64,000 bases of DNA from Sutcliffiella horikoshii (GCF_021991925.1 NZ_RXZI01000003.1:310001-374000), one strand, 5' to 3'. Counted from the first letter of the stretch, positions 26,881 through 36,016 are shown. A program made the numbers and translations. The notes: a model not told the origin generated them from the letters alone.

Positions 26881-28029
26881 TTAATTTTCACATGAGAAAG
26901 AATATTTAGGGCTAGCTGGACTTTTGTAAGATACCGCTCCTTCCACGCAAATGTTTTCGCTGCCGTTTATTATGATATTATCACCTAGATAAAGATTCCC
27001 GAGAATATATAATTCAGCTTGTGGCCCAACATTAATGGTTCCATTAGCAAATAGGTTACCTGTGATAAACACATCTGAATCTCCGGTGAGTGACACCCCT
27101 TGTTCAAAATTGGCATCTTTCCCAATAAAGACATCTGATTTTGTTTTCACGGTAAATTCCTTCTTTGTATGCAGATTATTATCTACATAGAAAGAGGTAT
27201 ATTGACCAAGATCAAGTTTTCCATCGAACCTTGCCTGCTGATTTACCCTGAGGTTGGTTGCGTTTTGGATGCTCCAGCCATCTTGTATGATCGTAGACTT
27301 ATTTATATAGGAATATAAGATTTGATTAATAGTGATGTTGGAACCTGCGGGAAAGGTCACACCATCCAATAAAAGAGTTTTAAAGGTAACACTACTACAA
27401 TTTCCACTATTTATTGGGAAAGTACCGGATACCTTTTGATTTAAAGTGGTACTGGCAAAATTGCAATTAGAAGGGTTATTGTTTGTATTATTGACGGTTA
27501 AATGGGATGGATTAAGTGCGCTAAATTCCTCTCTATTTTCCCAAGGAATATCCCCGACCACTTCCCCCTCCGATCTTTCAACCGGCTTGATGCGTTGAAT
27601 GGCGGTATTCAAATTGAATTGGTGCCCTTCTTTATCTTCCAATGTGAATTCCACCAATAGCGGAGAGTTGACGTCGATATCATGAATGCATCCTAGGGAT
27701 CCTGTAGTAAGTTCCCCATTCACATTTTCTACAGAAACAGCACTGTATGTATAGGTATCAGTACCTAATGATGAACCATTGATATATAACTTTTTGTCCT
27801 CATTAAAACAAAGTGTATAAGGTTCTTCTTGATGTATCTGTCGAAGTTTGGTAATAATTAAATTAGCTTCTTGTCGTAGTGCATTATGCTCGGTCACCAT
27901 TTTGTTCTGCTTCATCGCAGAAACTAAAACACCGGTAGCAAGACCTATGACTATTGACCCTATCACAATCGTTGCTAATAACTCTATTAGCGTTAATCCA
28001 CGTTCATCATCTTTTAGATATTTCCTCAT
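26881..28029 (-). CDS. Large minor pilin with beta-repeat C-terminal domain
   Basis: 382 residues. Seen: a class III prepilin signal DERG|LTLIE (cleavage after Gly11, Glu at mature position 5) followed by a hydrophobic helix ATIVIGSIVIGLATGVLVSA, then an alpha/beta pilin-like part (about 40-150). A long C-terminal region (about 200-375) is rich in short strands of the type DVFITGNLFANGTINVGP and ELYILGNLYLGDNIII, like a parallel beta-helix. Six cysteines are scattered in the exported part. It would be processed by the peptidase at 15022-15771. Far larger than the major pilin, it fits a tip subunit carrying an adhesive or capping domain; that role is inference. It is divergent from the other two minor pilin genes, with only 53 bases between start codons. 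Confidence 0.8.
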   Translation of the reverse strand: MRKYLKDDERGLTLIELLATIVIGSIVIGLATGVLVSAMKQNKMVTEHNALRQEANLIITKLRQIHQEEPYTLCFNEDKKLYINGSSLGTDTYTYSAVSVENVNGELTTGSLGCIHDIDVNSPLLVEFTLEDKEGHQFNLNTAIQRIKPVERSEGEVVGDIPWENREEFSALNPSHLTVNNTNNNPSNCNFASTTLNQKVSGTFPINSGNCSSVTFKTLLLDGVTFPAGSNITINQILYSYINKSTIIQDGWSIQNATNLRVNQQARFDGKLDLGQYTSFYVDNNLHTKKEFTVKTKSDVFIGKDANFEQGVSLTGDSDVFITGNLFANGTINVGPQAELYILGNLYLGDNIIINGSENICVEGAVSYKSPASPKYSFSCEN

Positions 28030-28082
28030 GGTATCACCACATTTACATATAAATTTATTAGAATAGAAGGTTGAGAGTATTG

Positions 28083-28571
28083 ATGAAAAATATAGTTGAA
28101 GAGAGAAATGACAAGGGGTTCACATTGCTAGAGGTTATCGTATCTATTGTCATTCTTAGTATCATAATTCTATCATTTCTAACCTTTTTTTCACAAGCTT
28201 TGTTTTTTTCTGTCAAAGAAGAGAGAAACTTAGTGGGAGTAAATATTGCAGAAAGAATTTTGTTTAACCTTGAAGAATATAGTAAAATAGACTCAAGTTT
28301 ATTGAATATTTCTTCAGGTTGCGATTCTCCTCGAATCATTTCCAATCTTTTACCCGATGTGGAAGGGTTTAAAAAAGATAGCATCAACCAGGAAAAGCTA
28401 CTATACGATATGAATGGAAAAGACTATTATTCTATCATAACCCTCTGCCAGGATAGCAAAGAGAATGACCTGTCCCTTCATAGAATACATATTAAGGTTT
28501 ATCAACCTCTAGATAACTCAGTTGAAGGAAAATTGATTTATGAAACATTTCATTATTTAAACGAAATATAA
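28083..28571 (+). CDS. Minor type IV pilin (PilV/GspI-like)
   Basis: 162 residues from the ATG at 28083; AGAAGG lies about 12 bases upstream, and an in-frame TTG at 28071 is less likely. Seen: prepilin signal NDKG|FTLLE (cleavage after Gly12, Glu at mature position 5), hydrophobic helix VIVSIVILSIIILSFLTFFSQA, and a short C-terminal domain with two Cys (about CDSP and LCQD). The FTLLEV start resembles PilV/GspI/ComG-type minor pilins. Base composition is more AT-rich than the neighbouring spoIVF genes. It precedes a pilin-like gene by 15 bases. Confidence 0.78.
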   Translation: MKNIVEERNDKGFTLLEVIVSIVILSIIILSFLTFFSQALFFSVKEERNLVGVNIAERILFNLEEYSKIDSSLLNISSGCDSPRIISNLLPDVEGFKKDSINQEKLLYDMNGKDYYSIITLCQDSKENDLSLHRIHIKVYQPLDNSVEGKLIYETFHYLNEI

Positions 28572-28586
28572 TGGGAGCTGAGTTTA

Positions 28587-29348
28587 ATGGAGCTATTGAA
28601 AAATAACAAAGGTTATACGGTACTTATTGTTCTGTTGACGATTGTAGTAATCGGTTTGATCGCTCCGCCTTTGGTTAGTGGTGTGATGAATAGTACATTA
28701 CAGAACAAAAAGACCGAAGAAAAAGTGCAAGCGCAAAACCTGATTGATATGGGAAAGCAATACTTTAGAAATGAACTTTCTCAAAGTATCCATGCTCTTG
28801 GAGATCGATCGAATCCCACGCAGATTAAATCTAAATTGGAAAGCAGCTTGTTAGAGGGGCGGAAATCAGAACGAATCTTACTAAGTTCTTCACCCGACCG
28901 ACTTGAATATGAAGTGAATTATGAAATAACCAACATAGTAGAATCCTCTCAAATTATGATTACCTACCAGAGTATCGCATATATAAATGGAGTGAAACAC
29001 GAGGAAGAAAATAATGAGGAAGAATTTATCTTAAATTATAAGCTGGGGGCGGTTCCTTCCGATCCCAATGATTATAAATGCTTGGAAGATAATATGAAAA
29101 ATAACGGGACAGTCCATCTGTCTGGGAAAAAGCATTGTATCATTACGGGAACGCAAGCGATTAATTTCGATATTAAGATAACTGGACAAGCAATACTGGA
29201 AGTGAAAAGCCCTGGAATCAGGTTTAATAATACTGTTTTTATTGCTGGAAAAGGAAGCTTATATATCCAGAATGATCAACAAAAGCCTAGCAGCCTCACT
29301 TTAAGGGGAAAAGGCAGTGTCAATATAGGAAGCCCAACGAGTAACTAA
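28587..29348 (+). CDS. Pilin-like protein lacking Glu5, with beta-repeat C-terminus
   Basis: 253 residues, GGGAGCTGAG upstream of the ATG. The N-terminus NNKG|YTVLIVLLTIVVIGLI looks like a prepilin signal and helix, but mature position 5 is Ile, not Glu. Minor pilins of the GspK/PilX kind that cap the tip can lack Glu5. The middle is hydrophilic; the C-terminal 80 residues (VHLSGKKHCIITGTQAINFD..ITGQAILEV..VFIAGKGSLYI..SLTLRGKGSVNIG) form repeated strands like those ending the gene at 26881-28029. Two cysteines lie before the repeats. I infer a tip-complex partner of that protein; no function is established. Confidence 0.72.
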   Translation: MELLKNNKGYTVLIVLLTIVVIGLIAPPLVSGVMNSTLQNKKTEEKVQAQNLIDMGKQYFRNELSQSIHALGDRSNPTQIKSKLESSLLEGRKSERILLSSSPDRLEYEVNYEITNIVESSQIMITYQSIAYINGVKHEEENNEEEFILNYKLGAVPSDPNDYKCLEDNMKNNGTVHLSGKKHCIITGTQAINFDIKITGQAILEVKSPGIRFNNTVFIAGKGSLYIQNDQQKPSSLTLRGKGSVNIGSPTSN

Positions 29349-29359
29349 ATAAGGTGCAT

Positions 29360-29391
29360 GACAGACTGAGAGAGATCTTGGTCTGTTTTTA
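29360..29391 (+). terminator. Terminator of the minor pilin genes
   Basis: ACAGAC/GTCTGT stem with an inner AGATCT-type loop and five T residues, 12 bases after the stop codon. Confidence 0.65.
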
Positions 29392-29398
29392 TGTTGCT

Positions 29399-29584
29399 AG
29401 GCTTTGTTAAAGTTAGTTGTTGACTATGACCTGTTTCTAGCTGGTGATTGAAGCAAAAGGCGTAGACTCCTGCGTGAGAGTAGCGACAATCTTGAGACCC
29501 CCAAGTGTTGCGAGGAGGCTCAAGGTCGCCCTTTGGATAAGCGAAGCCTATTGCGGAAATCACCAGCGGCGTTTAACAGAGCCT
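29399..29584. repeat. Dispersed structured element, family 1, copy C, within outer inverted ends
   Basis: Inner element 29440-29567 has perfect 10-bp inverted ends GCTGGTGATT/AATCACCAGC and the family blocks. It is framed by outer arms AGGCTTTGTTAAA (29399) and TTTAACAGAGCCT (29572), which resemble the ends of family 2. It fills most of the 331-base gap before spoIVFA; the last ~95 bases hold only the spoIVFA ribosome site. Confidence 0.83.
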
Positions 29585-29679
29585 TTTACTAAAATTTAAT
29601 AGACTGTATCCTTCCTCGTCATATCCTTCCGGGACAAGTCATAAAATGGTACAAACCTATTTGCGGGAAGGGTGTTTGT

Positions 29680-30462
29680 ATGAACGATCGGATAGCGGAA
29701 ATTAAAAGAAGGGCCGCAAAGCGCAGGAAGCAACGGCAGAACCAGCTGCCAAAACGGAATAATCCTGGGCCAGCACAACATATTATGCGTGATGAGGAGA
29801 GGTATGGAGGGTCAGGCTATTCCTCTTATGAAAGTGGACCAGATGGGAATGGTGGACATCCTCTATTCAACAAGGAGTTGTTCCTGTTCAAGATTTTGGC
29901 ATCGGCGATTCTTGTGCTGGTGGTGGCCATTATGTTCCAAAATCCTTCCGGTGTTTTTGAGAAGCCGCGACAGTTTGTCTCGAAAACGATGGAGCAAAGC
30001 TTTCAGTTCGCTGCTTTTACTAACTGGTATGAAGAGAAGTTTGGGAAGTCCTTGGCCCTCTTGCCATTACCAAACAATAGTGCACAACCCCAGGTGAATC
30101 CGGATGATTTTGTCTTGCCTGCTTCCGGCAGGGTTTTTGAGAGCTTTGAGGTGAACGGGCAGGGTGTGATGGTGGAAACAATGGCCCACTCTAATGTGGA
30201 GGCGATGAATGGTGGCTTTGTCTCGTTCGTCGGGGTGAAAGAGGACACAGGAAAAACCGTGATCATCCAGCACGCAGATAACAGTTACACGTGGTATGGA
30301 CAGCTTGGTGAAGTGGAAGTGAAGCTCTATGATTATATAGAGACAGGCGATGTGCTTGGAAAAACGACGGTGCTTGAGGATGGATCAAAAGGGATGTTCT
30401 ATTTTGCCATCCAAAAGGATAATGAATTTATCGACCCTATGCAGGTGATATCATTTGAATAA
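29680..30462 (+). CDS. spoIVFA: Stage IV sporulation protein SpoIVFA
   Basis: Scaffold and inhibitor of the SpoIVFB protease in the outer forespore membrane; it times pro-sigma-K processing. 260 residues, GGGAAGGGTG upstream. Seen: a very basic cytoplasmic N-terminus (about 1-60), one transmembrane helix (about 68-87), and a C-terminal M23/LytM-like domain (about 150-255) with VKLYDYIETGDVLGKT. The M23 metal motif HxH is absent, as expected for the non-enzymatic SpoIVFA. It overlaps spoIVFB by 8 bases. Confidence 0.93.
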   Translation: MNDRIAEIKRRAAKRRKQRQNQLPKRNNPGPAQHIMRDEERYGGSGYSSYESGPDGNGGHPLFNKELFLFKILASAILVLVVAIMFQNPSGVFEKPRQFVSKTMEQSFQFAAFTNWYEEKFGKSLALLPLPNNSAQPQVNPDDFVLPASGRVFESFEVNGQGVMVETMAHSNVEAMNGGFVSFVGVKEDTGKTVIIQHADNSYTWYGQLGEVEVKLYDYIETGDVLGKTTVLEDGSKGMFYFAIQKDNEFIDPMQVISFE

Positions 30463-31324
30463 TAAGTGGCTGAGGCTATTTCAGAAAATTCATGTCCATC
30501 CCCTCATGTGGTTTTTGGTGGGACTGGCCATTTTAACTGCTAACTTCCGGGAACTATTACTTCTTTTTTTCATCGTACTCATTCATGAGCTAGGACATGG
30601 TGTGGCGGCAACACACTTTAATTGGCGGATCAAACAGGTGCTGCTCTTGCCGTTCGGCGGGGTGGCTGAAATGGAGGAGCACGGGAACCGTCCCTTGAAA
30701 GAAGAACTGATTGTCACACTCGCCGGTCCGCTGCAGCATATATGGCTTGGAGCGGGTGGTTTCCTTCTATATGAGACGGGATATTTATCTCAGGGAATGT
30801 GGGAGTTGTTTTTCACCTTTAATTTAATGATTTTCCTTGTGAACCTTTTGCCGATCTGGCCCCTTGATGGAGGAAAAATCATGGGACTGCTGTTCAGCAG
30901 GTTCACCGCGTTTGCACAAGCCCATGAGCGGACCCTGAAGGCTTCCTTTGTCTCCTTGGCGCTTTTTACTGCGAGCTATCTGTTTATCGATCCATTGCAT
31001 ATCAATATATGGATCATCACGGTCTTCCTCTTTTTTTCCTTATATACAGAATGGAAACAAAGACATTTTATGTTTATGCGATTCTTGATGGAGCGGTATT
31101 ATGGGAAGAACAACTCTTTTTCGACCATCACTCCGATTGTCGTCGATGAGAAGGAGAAGATCCATCAAGTGCTTCAGAGGTTCAAGCGTGATTGCAAGCA
31201 TAATATCATTGTAATGAAGGGAAACGACAAACAGCCGCCGCTTGATGAAAATGAGTTGCTTCATGCTTATTTCAAGGAGAAGTTGACGACAATTGATATA
31301 GGAGATATCCTGTATTCATACTAA
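30455..31324 (+). CDS. spoIVFB: Intramembrane metalloprotease SpoIVFB
   Basis: Site-2 protease family enzyme that cuts pro-sigma-K in the mother cell. 289 residues from a TTG overlapping spoIVFA. Seen: several transmembrane segments, zinc motif HELGH (44-48), second ligand motif NLLPIWPLDGG with Asp138, and a C-terminal CBS-like domain (about 225-289) that senses ATP in B. subtilis. Positions match the B. subtilis enzyme within one residue (from memory). It is followed by RNase E/G, not directly by rplU as in B. subtilis. Confidence 0.95.
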   Translation: MNNKWLRLFQKIHVHPLMWFLVGLAILTANFRELLLLFFIVLIHELGHGVAATHFNWRIKQVLLLPFGGVAEMEEHGNRPLKEELIVTLAGPLQHIWLGAGGFLLYETGYLSQGMWELFFTFNLMIFLVNLLPIWPLDGGKIMGLLFSRFTAFAQAHERTLKASFVSLALFTASYLFIDPLHINIWIITVFLFFSLYTEWKQRHFMFMRFLMERYYGKNNSFSTITPIVVDEKEKIHQVLQRFKRDCKHNIIVMKGNDKQPPLDENELLHAYFKEKLTTIDIGDILYSY

Positions 31325-31347
31325 CGTTGAAAGCTGAGGCTAATTCA

Positions 31348-32799
31348 TTGATTGAGTTAATTATGGATATGAAAGCGACGGAGAAACGGGTCGCGATAAA
31401 AGAGGATGACAAAATCGTCGAGCTATTGATTGACCGGCCGAATTCTCATCCGATTGAAGGGAATATATATGTGGGTCGCGTTGTGAATGTCCTGCCAGGC
31501 ATGCAAGCCGCTTTTGTTGATTTTGGACAAAAGAAACCAGGATATCTTCATCGCGACCATTTGTGTTCTTACCAAACCTCTACCCTCTCCAAATCGGAAA
31601 AGGAACAAAAGGGCATTTCCCATTTCGTCCACCAGGGGGAAGCGATTTTGGTGCAGGTTGTAAAAGAGGGCGAGGGGACAAAAGGAGCCAAGCTGACCGG
31701 TCTCCTTGAGTTTCCGGGGACACATATTGTGTATCAGCCATACGGGAAGTATAAAGCCATTTCCAAGAAAATGTCGGATGATAAAAGGCAGGAATGGCGC
31801 AAGCTCTTGCAGGAATGGCTGACTTCAGAAGAAGGAGTCATTTTACGGACCGCAAGTGAACATGTGGAGGCCGATGTGGTGGAGACGGAATTGTTGGAAC
31901 TCCAACGGCAGTTCTTGGAGGTCCAGGAGAAGCAAAGCGCGGATGTAAAGGTTCCTTGCCTGGTACACGAAGAAGATCATTTTTTAACAAAAATACTAAG
32001 GGAGATACCTGCTTCTGAAGTGAAACTTGCCGAGGTGGATGATGTCTACACCTCCCAACTCTTGAAAAAGAAAGGCTATTCTGTTCGCTTTTATCAAGGC
32101 AAGGAAGGCATATTTAAAAGAAGGGGCATGGAGCAGGAACTGGAAAAAGCGTTGAAGCGGATCGTGTGGCTGCCAAGCGGAGGCTACATCATCATTGAAC
32201 ACACCGAAGCGATGACAGTCATTGATGTGAATACGGGAAAATACATAGGAAAGACCGGTCAAAAGGAAACGATGCTGAAAACAAACCTAGAAGCGGGAGT
32301 GGAGATTGCGAGGCAGCTTCGCCTACGGCAGATCGGCGGCATCATTATTGTCGATTTCATCGATATGGCAAATGACGGGGAGCGGCAACAGGTGTTGCGT
32401 TCTGTACAGAATGCGGTTCAGAAAGACCGTTCCCATGTGAGGGTGATTGGATTTACCGAATTGAACCTATTGCAACTTACACGTAAGAAGGTACGTGAAC
32501 CATTGACGGAAATGTTGCTTCAACCTTGTGAACCGTGTGATGGAAAGGGTGTGGTGTTTTCTGTGGATACCGTCACCTATCAACTAGAGCGGGAACTTAT
32601 GGAGTTTAAGGGAAGCGATGTCGAAGCGGTAGTGGTGGAAGCAAGCAAGGAGGTCGTCAACAAACTGATGAGTCTTTCTTCTATAATGGAAAGAACGGGG
32701 CTCGAGATATTTTTTATAAAAAAAGACGGGGTCCCACGTTTTGAAGTTAGGTTTGCCGGGTCTGCCCGGGACGCGAAAGAAAGGTTAAAAACGCTCTGA
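31348..32799 (+). CDS. rng: Ribonuclease E/G family protein
   Basis: Endoribonuclease of the RNase G type for mRNA decay or rRNA processing. About 483 residues from the TTG at 31348 (CTGAGG ten bases before); a TTG at 31327 and ATG at 31363 are alternatives. Seen: ATEKRVAIKEDDKIVELLIDRP start, S1 domain with GRVVNVLPGMQAAFVDFG and GYLHRDHL, DNase I-like catalytic part with TVIDVNTGKY and IIIVDFIDM (metal-binding Asp residues), and the zinc-link CEPCDGKG. B. subtilis lacks this enzyme (it uses RNase Y and J), but a number of other Bacilli carry it here before rplU. Confidence 0.92.
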   Translation: MIELIMDMKATEKRVAIKEDDKIVELLIDRPNSHPIEGNIYVGRVVNVLPGMQAAFVDFGQKKPGYLHRDHLCSYQTSTLSKSEKEQKGISHFVHQGEAILVQVVKEGEGTKGAKLTGLLEFPGTHIVYQPYGKYKAISKKMSDDKRQEWRKLLQEWLTSEEGVILRTASEHVEADVVETELLELQRQFLEVQEKQSADVKVPCLVHEEDHFLTKILREIPASEVKLAEVDDVYTSQLLKKKGYSVRFYQGKEGIFKRRGMEQELEKALKRIVWLPSGGYIIIEHTEAMTVIDVNTGKYIGKTGQKETMLKTNLEAGVEIARQLRLRQIGGIIIVDFIDMANDGERQQVLRSVQNAVQKDRSHVRVIGFTELNLLQLTRKKVREPLTEMLLQPCEPCDGKGVVFSVDTVTYQLERELMEFKGSDVEAVVVEASKEVVNKLMSLSSIMERTGLEIFFIKKDGVPRFEVRFAGSARDAKERLKTL

Positions 32800-32806
32800 A
32801 ACCTTA

Positions 32807-32836
32807 TTGACATAAGGGTTTGGAATATGCTAAGAT
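32807..32836 (+). promoter_or_regulatory. Sigma-A promoter of the rplU operon
   Basis: TTGACA (perfect), 18 bases, TAAGAT with an extended TGC before the -10. It lies at the end of the RNase gene region and starts the L21 leader. Confidence 0.75.
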
Positions 32837-32842
32837 GTTCTT

Positions 32843-32961
32843 TGTTAGTTTGTAGCACCCGTGCTACAACCGCACAGTCCAGGTTCCATGAAATATGGGC
32901 GTGAATTCGTTACATATACCTGATACTGGCGAGTCTGAGTCTATTGAGGAGGTGCAAGAGA
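32843..32961 (+). ncRNA. Ribosomal protein L21 leader (autoregulatory RNA)
   Basis: The 5' untranslated leader between promoter and rplU contains a strong hairpin (TTGTAGCACCCGTGCTACAA, about 32851-32870) followed by a conserved-looking segment up to the GAGGAGGTG ribosome site. Position and hairpin fit the L21 leader family described in Bacillales, in which excess L21 is thought to bind and repress its own operon. Exact boundaries are estimated. Confidence 0.75.
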
Positions 32962-33270
32962 ATGTACGCAATTATTGAAACAGGTGGTAAACAAATCAAG
33001 GTTGAAGCAGGTCAAACGATCTACATCGAAAAACTTGATGGAGCTGCTGGAGATGTAGTAACTTTCGACAAAGTTCTTTTCGTTGGTGGCGACGATGTTA
33101 AAGTCGGTAGCCCACTAGTAGCGGGAGCAACTGTAACGGCTAAAGTTGAAAAACAAGGTCGTGCGAAGAAGCTTACTGTATTCAAGTACAAAGCGAAGAA
33201 AAACTACCGTAAAAAACAAGGTCATCGTCAACCTTACACAAAAGTTACTGTTGATGCAATCAACCTGTAA
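32962..33270 (+). CDS. rplU: 50S ribosomal protein L21
   Basis: Ribosomal large-subunit protein. 102 residues from ATG 32962 with GAGGAGGTG nine bases upstream (an in-frame start at 32944 precedes that site and is rejected). Seen: [17 protein letters not shown] start and the C-terminal [15 protein letters not shown] block characteristic of L21. First gene of rplU-prp-rpmA. Confidence 0.98.
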   Translation: MYAIIETGGKQIKVEAGQTIYIEKLDGAAGDVVTFDKVLFVGGDDVKVGSPLVAGATVTAKVEKQGRAKKLTVFKYKAKKNYRKKQGHRQPYTKVTVDAINL

Positions 33271-33285
33271 TTTAAAGGTGATCGG

Positions 33286-33612
33286 ATGATTAAAGTTACA
33301 ATTAAACGAGACGATCACAAGCTGATCCAATCGTTTACCATAACTGGACATGCTAACTTTGCCAAAAAGGGTGCAGATATTGTGTGTGCCGGTGTTTCTG
33401 CCGTATCTTTCGGTGCGGTGAACGCGGTCATGTCATTATGTCAGGTCACTCCTGATATTGAGCAAGGGGCAGATGGATTTTTAAAGTGTTCGGTCCCATC
33501 CGGTTTGGATGAGATGACACATGAGAAAGTACAGCTGTTGCTAGAAGGTATGGTTGTGTCTTTAGAGACGATTGAACGTGACTATGGAAATTATATAACC
33601 ATTTCTAAGTAG
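33286..33612 (+). CDS. prp: Ribosomal-processing cysteine protease Prp
   Basis: Cysteine protease (formerly YsxB) that removes the N-terminal extension of ribosomal protein L27 in Firmicutes. 108 residues. Seen: GHANFAKKGADIVCAGVS with the catalytic pair His22 and Cys34 in the spacing known for the family. It lies between rplU and rpmA, and the adjacent L27 has the matching extension. Confidence 0.95.
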   Translation: MIKVTIKRDDHKLIQSFTITGHANFAKKGADIVCAGVSAVSFGAVNAVMSLCQVTPDIEQGADGFLKCSVPSGLDEMTHEKVQLLLEGMVVSLETIERDYGNYITISK

Positions 33613-33624
33613 GAGGTGGAATAC

Positions 33625-33915
33625 ATGTTAAGATTAGATCTTCAGTTCTTTGCTTCCAAAAAGGGAGTAGGTAGTACTAAAAACGGTCGTGACTCTATCT
33701 CTAAGCGTCTTGGCGCTAAGCGTGCAGACGGTCAACTAGTATCTGGTGGTTCTATTTTATACCGTCAACGCGGTACGAAAATTTACCCAGGAGCAAACGT
33801 TGGACGTGGTGGAGACGATACATTGTTCGCGAAGGTTGACGGAATCGTTCGTTACGAGCGTCTAGGCCGTGACCGCAAACAAGTTAGCGTATATCCTGTT
33901 GCTCAAGAAGCATAA
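33625..33915 (+). CDS. rpmA: 50S ribosomal protein L27 with Prp-cleaved extension
   Basis: Large-subunit protein whose N-terminus reaches the peptidyl transferase centre. 96 residues from ATG 33625 (TAGGAGGTGG upstream). Seen: N-terminal MLRLDLQFF followed by ASKKG, the Firmicute extension expected to be cut after the second Phe by Prp; then [24 protein letters not shown]. An intrinsic terminator follows. Confidence 0.98.
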   Translation: MLRLDLQFFASKKGVGSTKNGRDSISKRLGAKRADGQLVSGGSILYRQRGTKIYPGANVGRGGDDTLFAKVDGIVRYERLGRDRKQVSVYPVAQEA

Positions 33916-33924
33916 TTCCAAAGG

Positions 33925-33957
33925 AACTCTAGCCTATGTTTAGGTTAGAGTTTTTTT
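33925..33957 (+). terminator. Terminator of the rplU-rpmA operon
   Basis: AACTCTAGCCTA and TAGGTTAGAGTT form the stem around TGTT, followed by seven T residues. Confidence 0.88.
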
Positions 33958-34142
33958 ATTGCGCTCGACAAAAGAGCAGCCGGGCAAAAAGGGCAAAAGC
34001 AAACTTTATATATTCGGCATATATTCGACGTCATTAACGAAAATCCTTTAGGGGTCTGACCCCCTTTTCTTCTTTTTTTATGCTATAATCGACATAGTCA
34101 AGAAGGTATTGGAATTAAAGTTGGGACTAGGAGTACGGTATT

Positions 34143-34673
34143 ATGATAAATAGAGGGACGTTGGATGTGTTGCGTCATTCGAGGCATGATTGGCTTAATC
34201 GGATTCAGTTGATTAAAGCGAATTTGTCTCTGGGACGTTTGGAGCGAGTGAATAATTTGATAGATGAAATTGTGCTTGAGGCCAATCATGAATCCAATTT
34301 GACGAATTTACACGCCCCTGCACTTGCAGAATATCTGATTACCTTCCATTGGGAGCCGAGGTTGTTTGCGATGGAATACGAGGTCATCGGGGAGCCAGTG
34401 AACTTGTCAAAAGCGGATGAGCTATTGTACAAATGGATTTCTTCTTTGTTTACCGACCTGGAAAATGCGGTGAACAAAAAAGCAGATAACCATTTGTTTT
34501 TAAGTTTGAATATAGAAGAGGCAGAAATTCGTTTCTTTTTTGATATAAATGGAATACTAGAAGATACAGACTTTTTAACGGAGTGGCTGCAAAAACAGCC
34601 GGATGGATTTACAGTACATGAACAGGTGTTAACTCCTGAGCAAAGTACCATCCAAGTGTCTTACAGGTTTTAA
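34143..34673 (+). CDS. spo0B: Sporulation initiation phosphotransferase Spo0B
   Basis: Passes phosphate from Spo0F to Spo0A in the sporulation phosphorelay. 176 residues, AGGAG upstream. Seen: N-terminal helical hairpin with the phospho-acceptor motif LRHSRHDWLNRIQLI (His15 by alignment with the HDW box), and a C-terminal degenerate ATPase-like fold without nucleotide-binding boxes. Followed by obg, as in B. subtilis. Confidence 0.92.
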   Translation: MINRGTLDVLRHSRHDWLNRIQLIKANLSLGRLERVNNLIDEIVLEANHESNLTNLHAPALAEYLITFHWEPRLFAMEYEVIGEPVNLSKADELLYKWISSLFTDLENAVNKKADNHLFLSLNIEEAEIRFFFDINGILEDTDFLTEWLQKQPDGFTVHEQVLTPEQSTIQVSYRF

Positions 34674-34729
34674 AAAATGAACGCAAAAGGTGTTGTTGTT
34701 ACCTTTTGACATATCGGAGTGAATAATCA

Positions 34730-36016
34730 ATGTTTGTCGATCAGGTCAAGATTTATGTAAAAGGTGGCGACGGCGGGAACGGAATGGTAGCCTTCCGTCG
34801 TGAAAAATATGTACCGGATGGTGGACCAGCCGGCGGTGACGGTGGGAAAGGGGCAGACGTCATCCTTCAAGTAGAAGAAGGGCTACGTACGCTAATGGAT
34901 TTCCGTTACAAGCGTCACTTCAAAGCAAACCGTGGAGAGCACGGAATGTCCAAGAACCAGCATGGTAGAAACTCGGAAGCGATGATTGTAAAGGTTCCAC
35001 CTGGAACTGTTGTCATGGACGATGATACAAAGGAAACATTAGCTGACTTAACAGAACACGGACAGCAGTATGTAGTTGCGAAGGGTGGACGTGGAGGTCG
35101 CGGAAACACGCGCTTTGCTACACCTAGAAACCCTGCACCGGAAGTATCCGAAAACGGGGAACCCGGCCAGGAGCGCTATGTCGTACTTGAATTGAAAGTG
35201 CTTGCCGATGTTGGACTTGTCGGTTTCCCAAGTGTAGGGAAGTCTACACTTTTATCGGTTGTTTCAGCAGCCAAACCGAAAATTGCCGAATACCACTTCA
35301 CTACTATCGTACCAAATCTAGGGGTAGTGGAGACCGAAGACGGCCGCAGCTTTGTCATGGCCGATTTACCTGGACTGATTCAAGGTGCGCATGAAGGTGT
35401 AGGGCTAGGACATCAATTCCTTCGTCACATCGAGCGTACTCGTGTCATTATCCATGTAGTGGATATGGGCGGACTAGAAGGCCGTGATCCATATGAGGAT
35501 TACAAGACCATCAATGAAGAGCTAAAAGAATATAATCTGCGTCTCACAGAGCGTGCACAAATTGTTGTTGCCAACAAAATGGACATGCCGGATGCAGAGG
35601 AGAACCTGGAGATATTCAAGCAACAAGTGGGCGAGGAAGTGAAGGTATTCCCTATCTCTGCTCTAACCCGCAGCGGACTTCGCGACCTCTTGTACGCAGT
35701 GGCGGACGAGCTTGAGCATGCGCCGGAGTATCCACTTTACGAAGAAGAAGAAGCGATCGAGCAACGCGTGGTTTACAAGCATGAGAAAGAGGAAGAAGAC
35801 TTCAGAATCACAAGGGATCCTGACGGTGCTTATGTACTTTCTGGCGAAAAACTGGAGAAACTGTTTGTGATGACAAACTTTAATCATGAAGAGTCTATCA
35901 AGCGTTTTGCCCGTCAGCTTCGCGGAATGGGTGTGGATGAAGCATTGCGTGCACGCGGCGCCAAAGACGGCGACATCGTACGTCTTCAGAAATACGAATT
36001 TGAATTTGTAGAATAG
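34730..36016 (+). CDS. obg: Obg family GTPase
   Basis: Essential GTPase linked to 50S ribosome assembly, stress response and sporulation. 428 residues. Seen: N-terminal glycine-rich Obg domain (about 1-157, [26 protein letters not shown]), G domain with GFPSVGKST (G1), [12 protein letters not shown] (G3) and NKMD (G4), and a C-terminal OCT domain (about 345-428). Full length. Spo0B and Obg interact in B. subtilis and remain neighbours here. Confidence 0.97.
   Translation: MFVDQVKIYVKGGDGGNGMVAFRREKYVPDGGPAGGDGGKGADVILQVEEGLRTLMDFRYKRHFKANRGEHGMSKNQHGRNSEAMIVKVPPGTVVMDDDTKETLADLTEHGQQYVVAKGGRGGRGNTRFATPRNPAPEVSENGEPGQERYVVLELKVLADVGLVGFPSVGKSTLLSVVSAAKPKIAEYHFTTIVPNLGVVETEDGRSFVMADLPGLIQGAHEGVGLGHQFLRHIERTRVIIHVVDMGGLEGRDPYEDYKTINEELKEYNLRLTERAQIVVANKMDMPDAEENLEIFKQQVGEEVKVFPISALTRSGLRDLLYAVADELEHAPEYPLYEEEEAIEQRVVYKHEKEEEDFRITRDPDGAYVLSGEKLEKLFVMTNFNHEESIKRFARQLRGMGVDEALRARGAKDGDIVRLQKYEFEFVE

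Noticed and set aside
34051-34064. GGGGTCTGACCCC palindrome before spo0B
   Set aside because: Could be a weak terminator or a REP-like motif seen widely in bacteria, but the loop is very short and no gene ends just upstream. Not strong enough to list.
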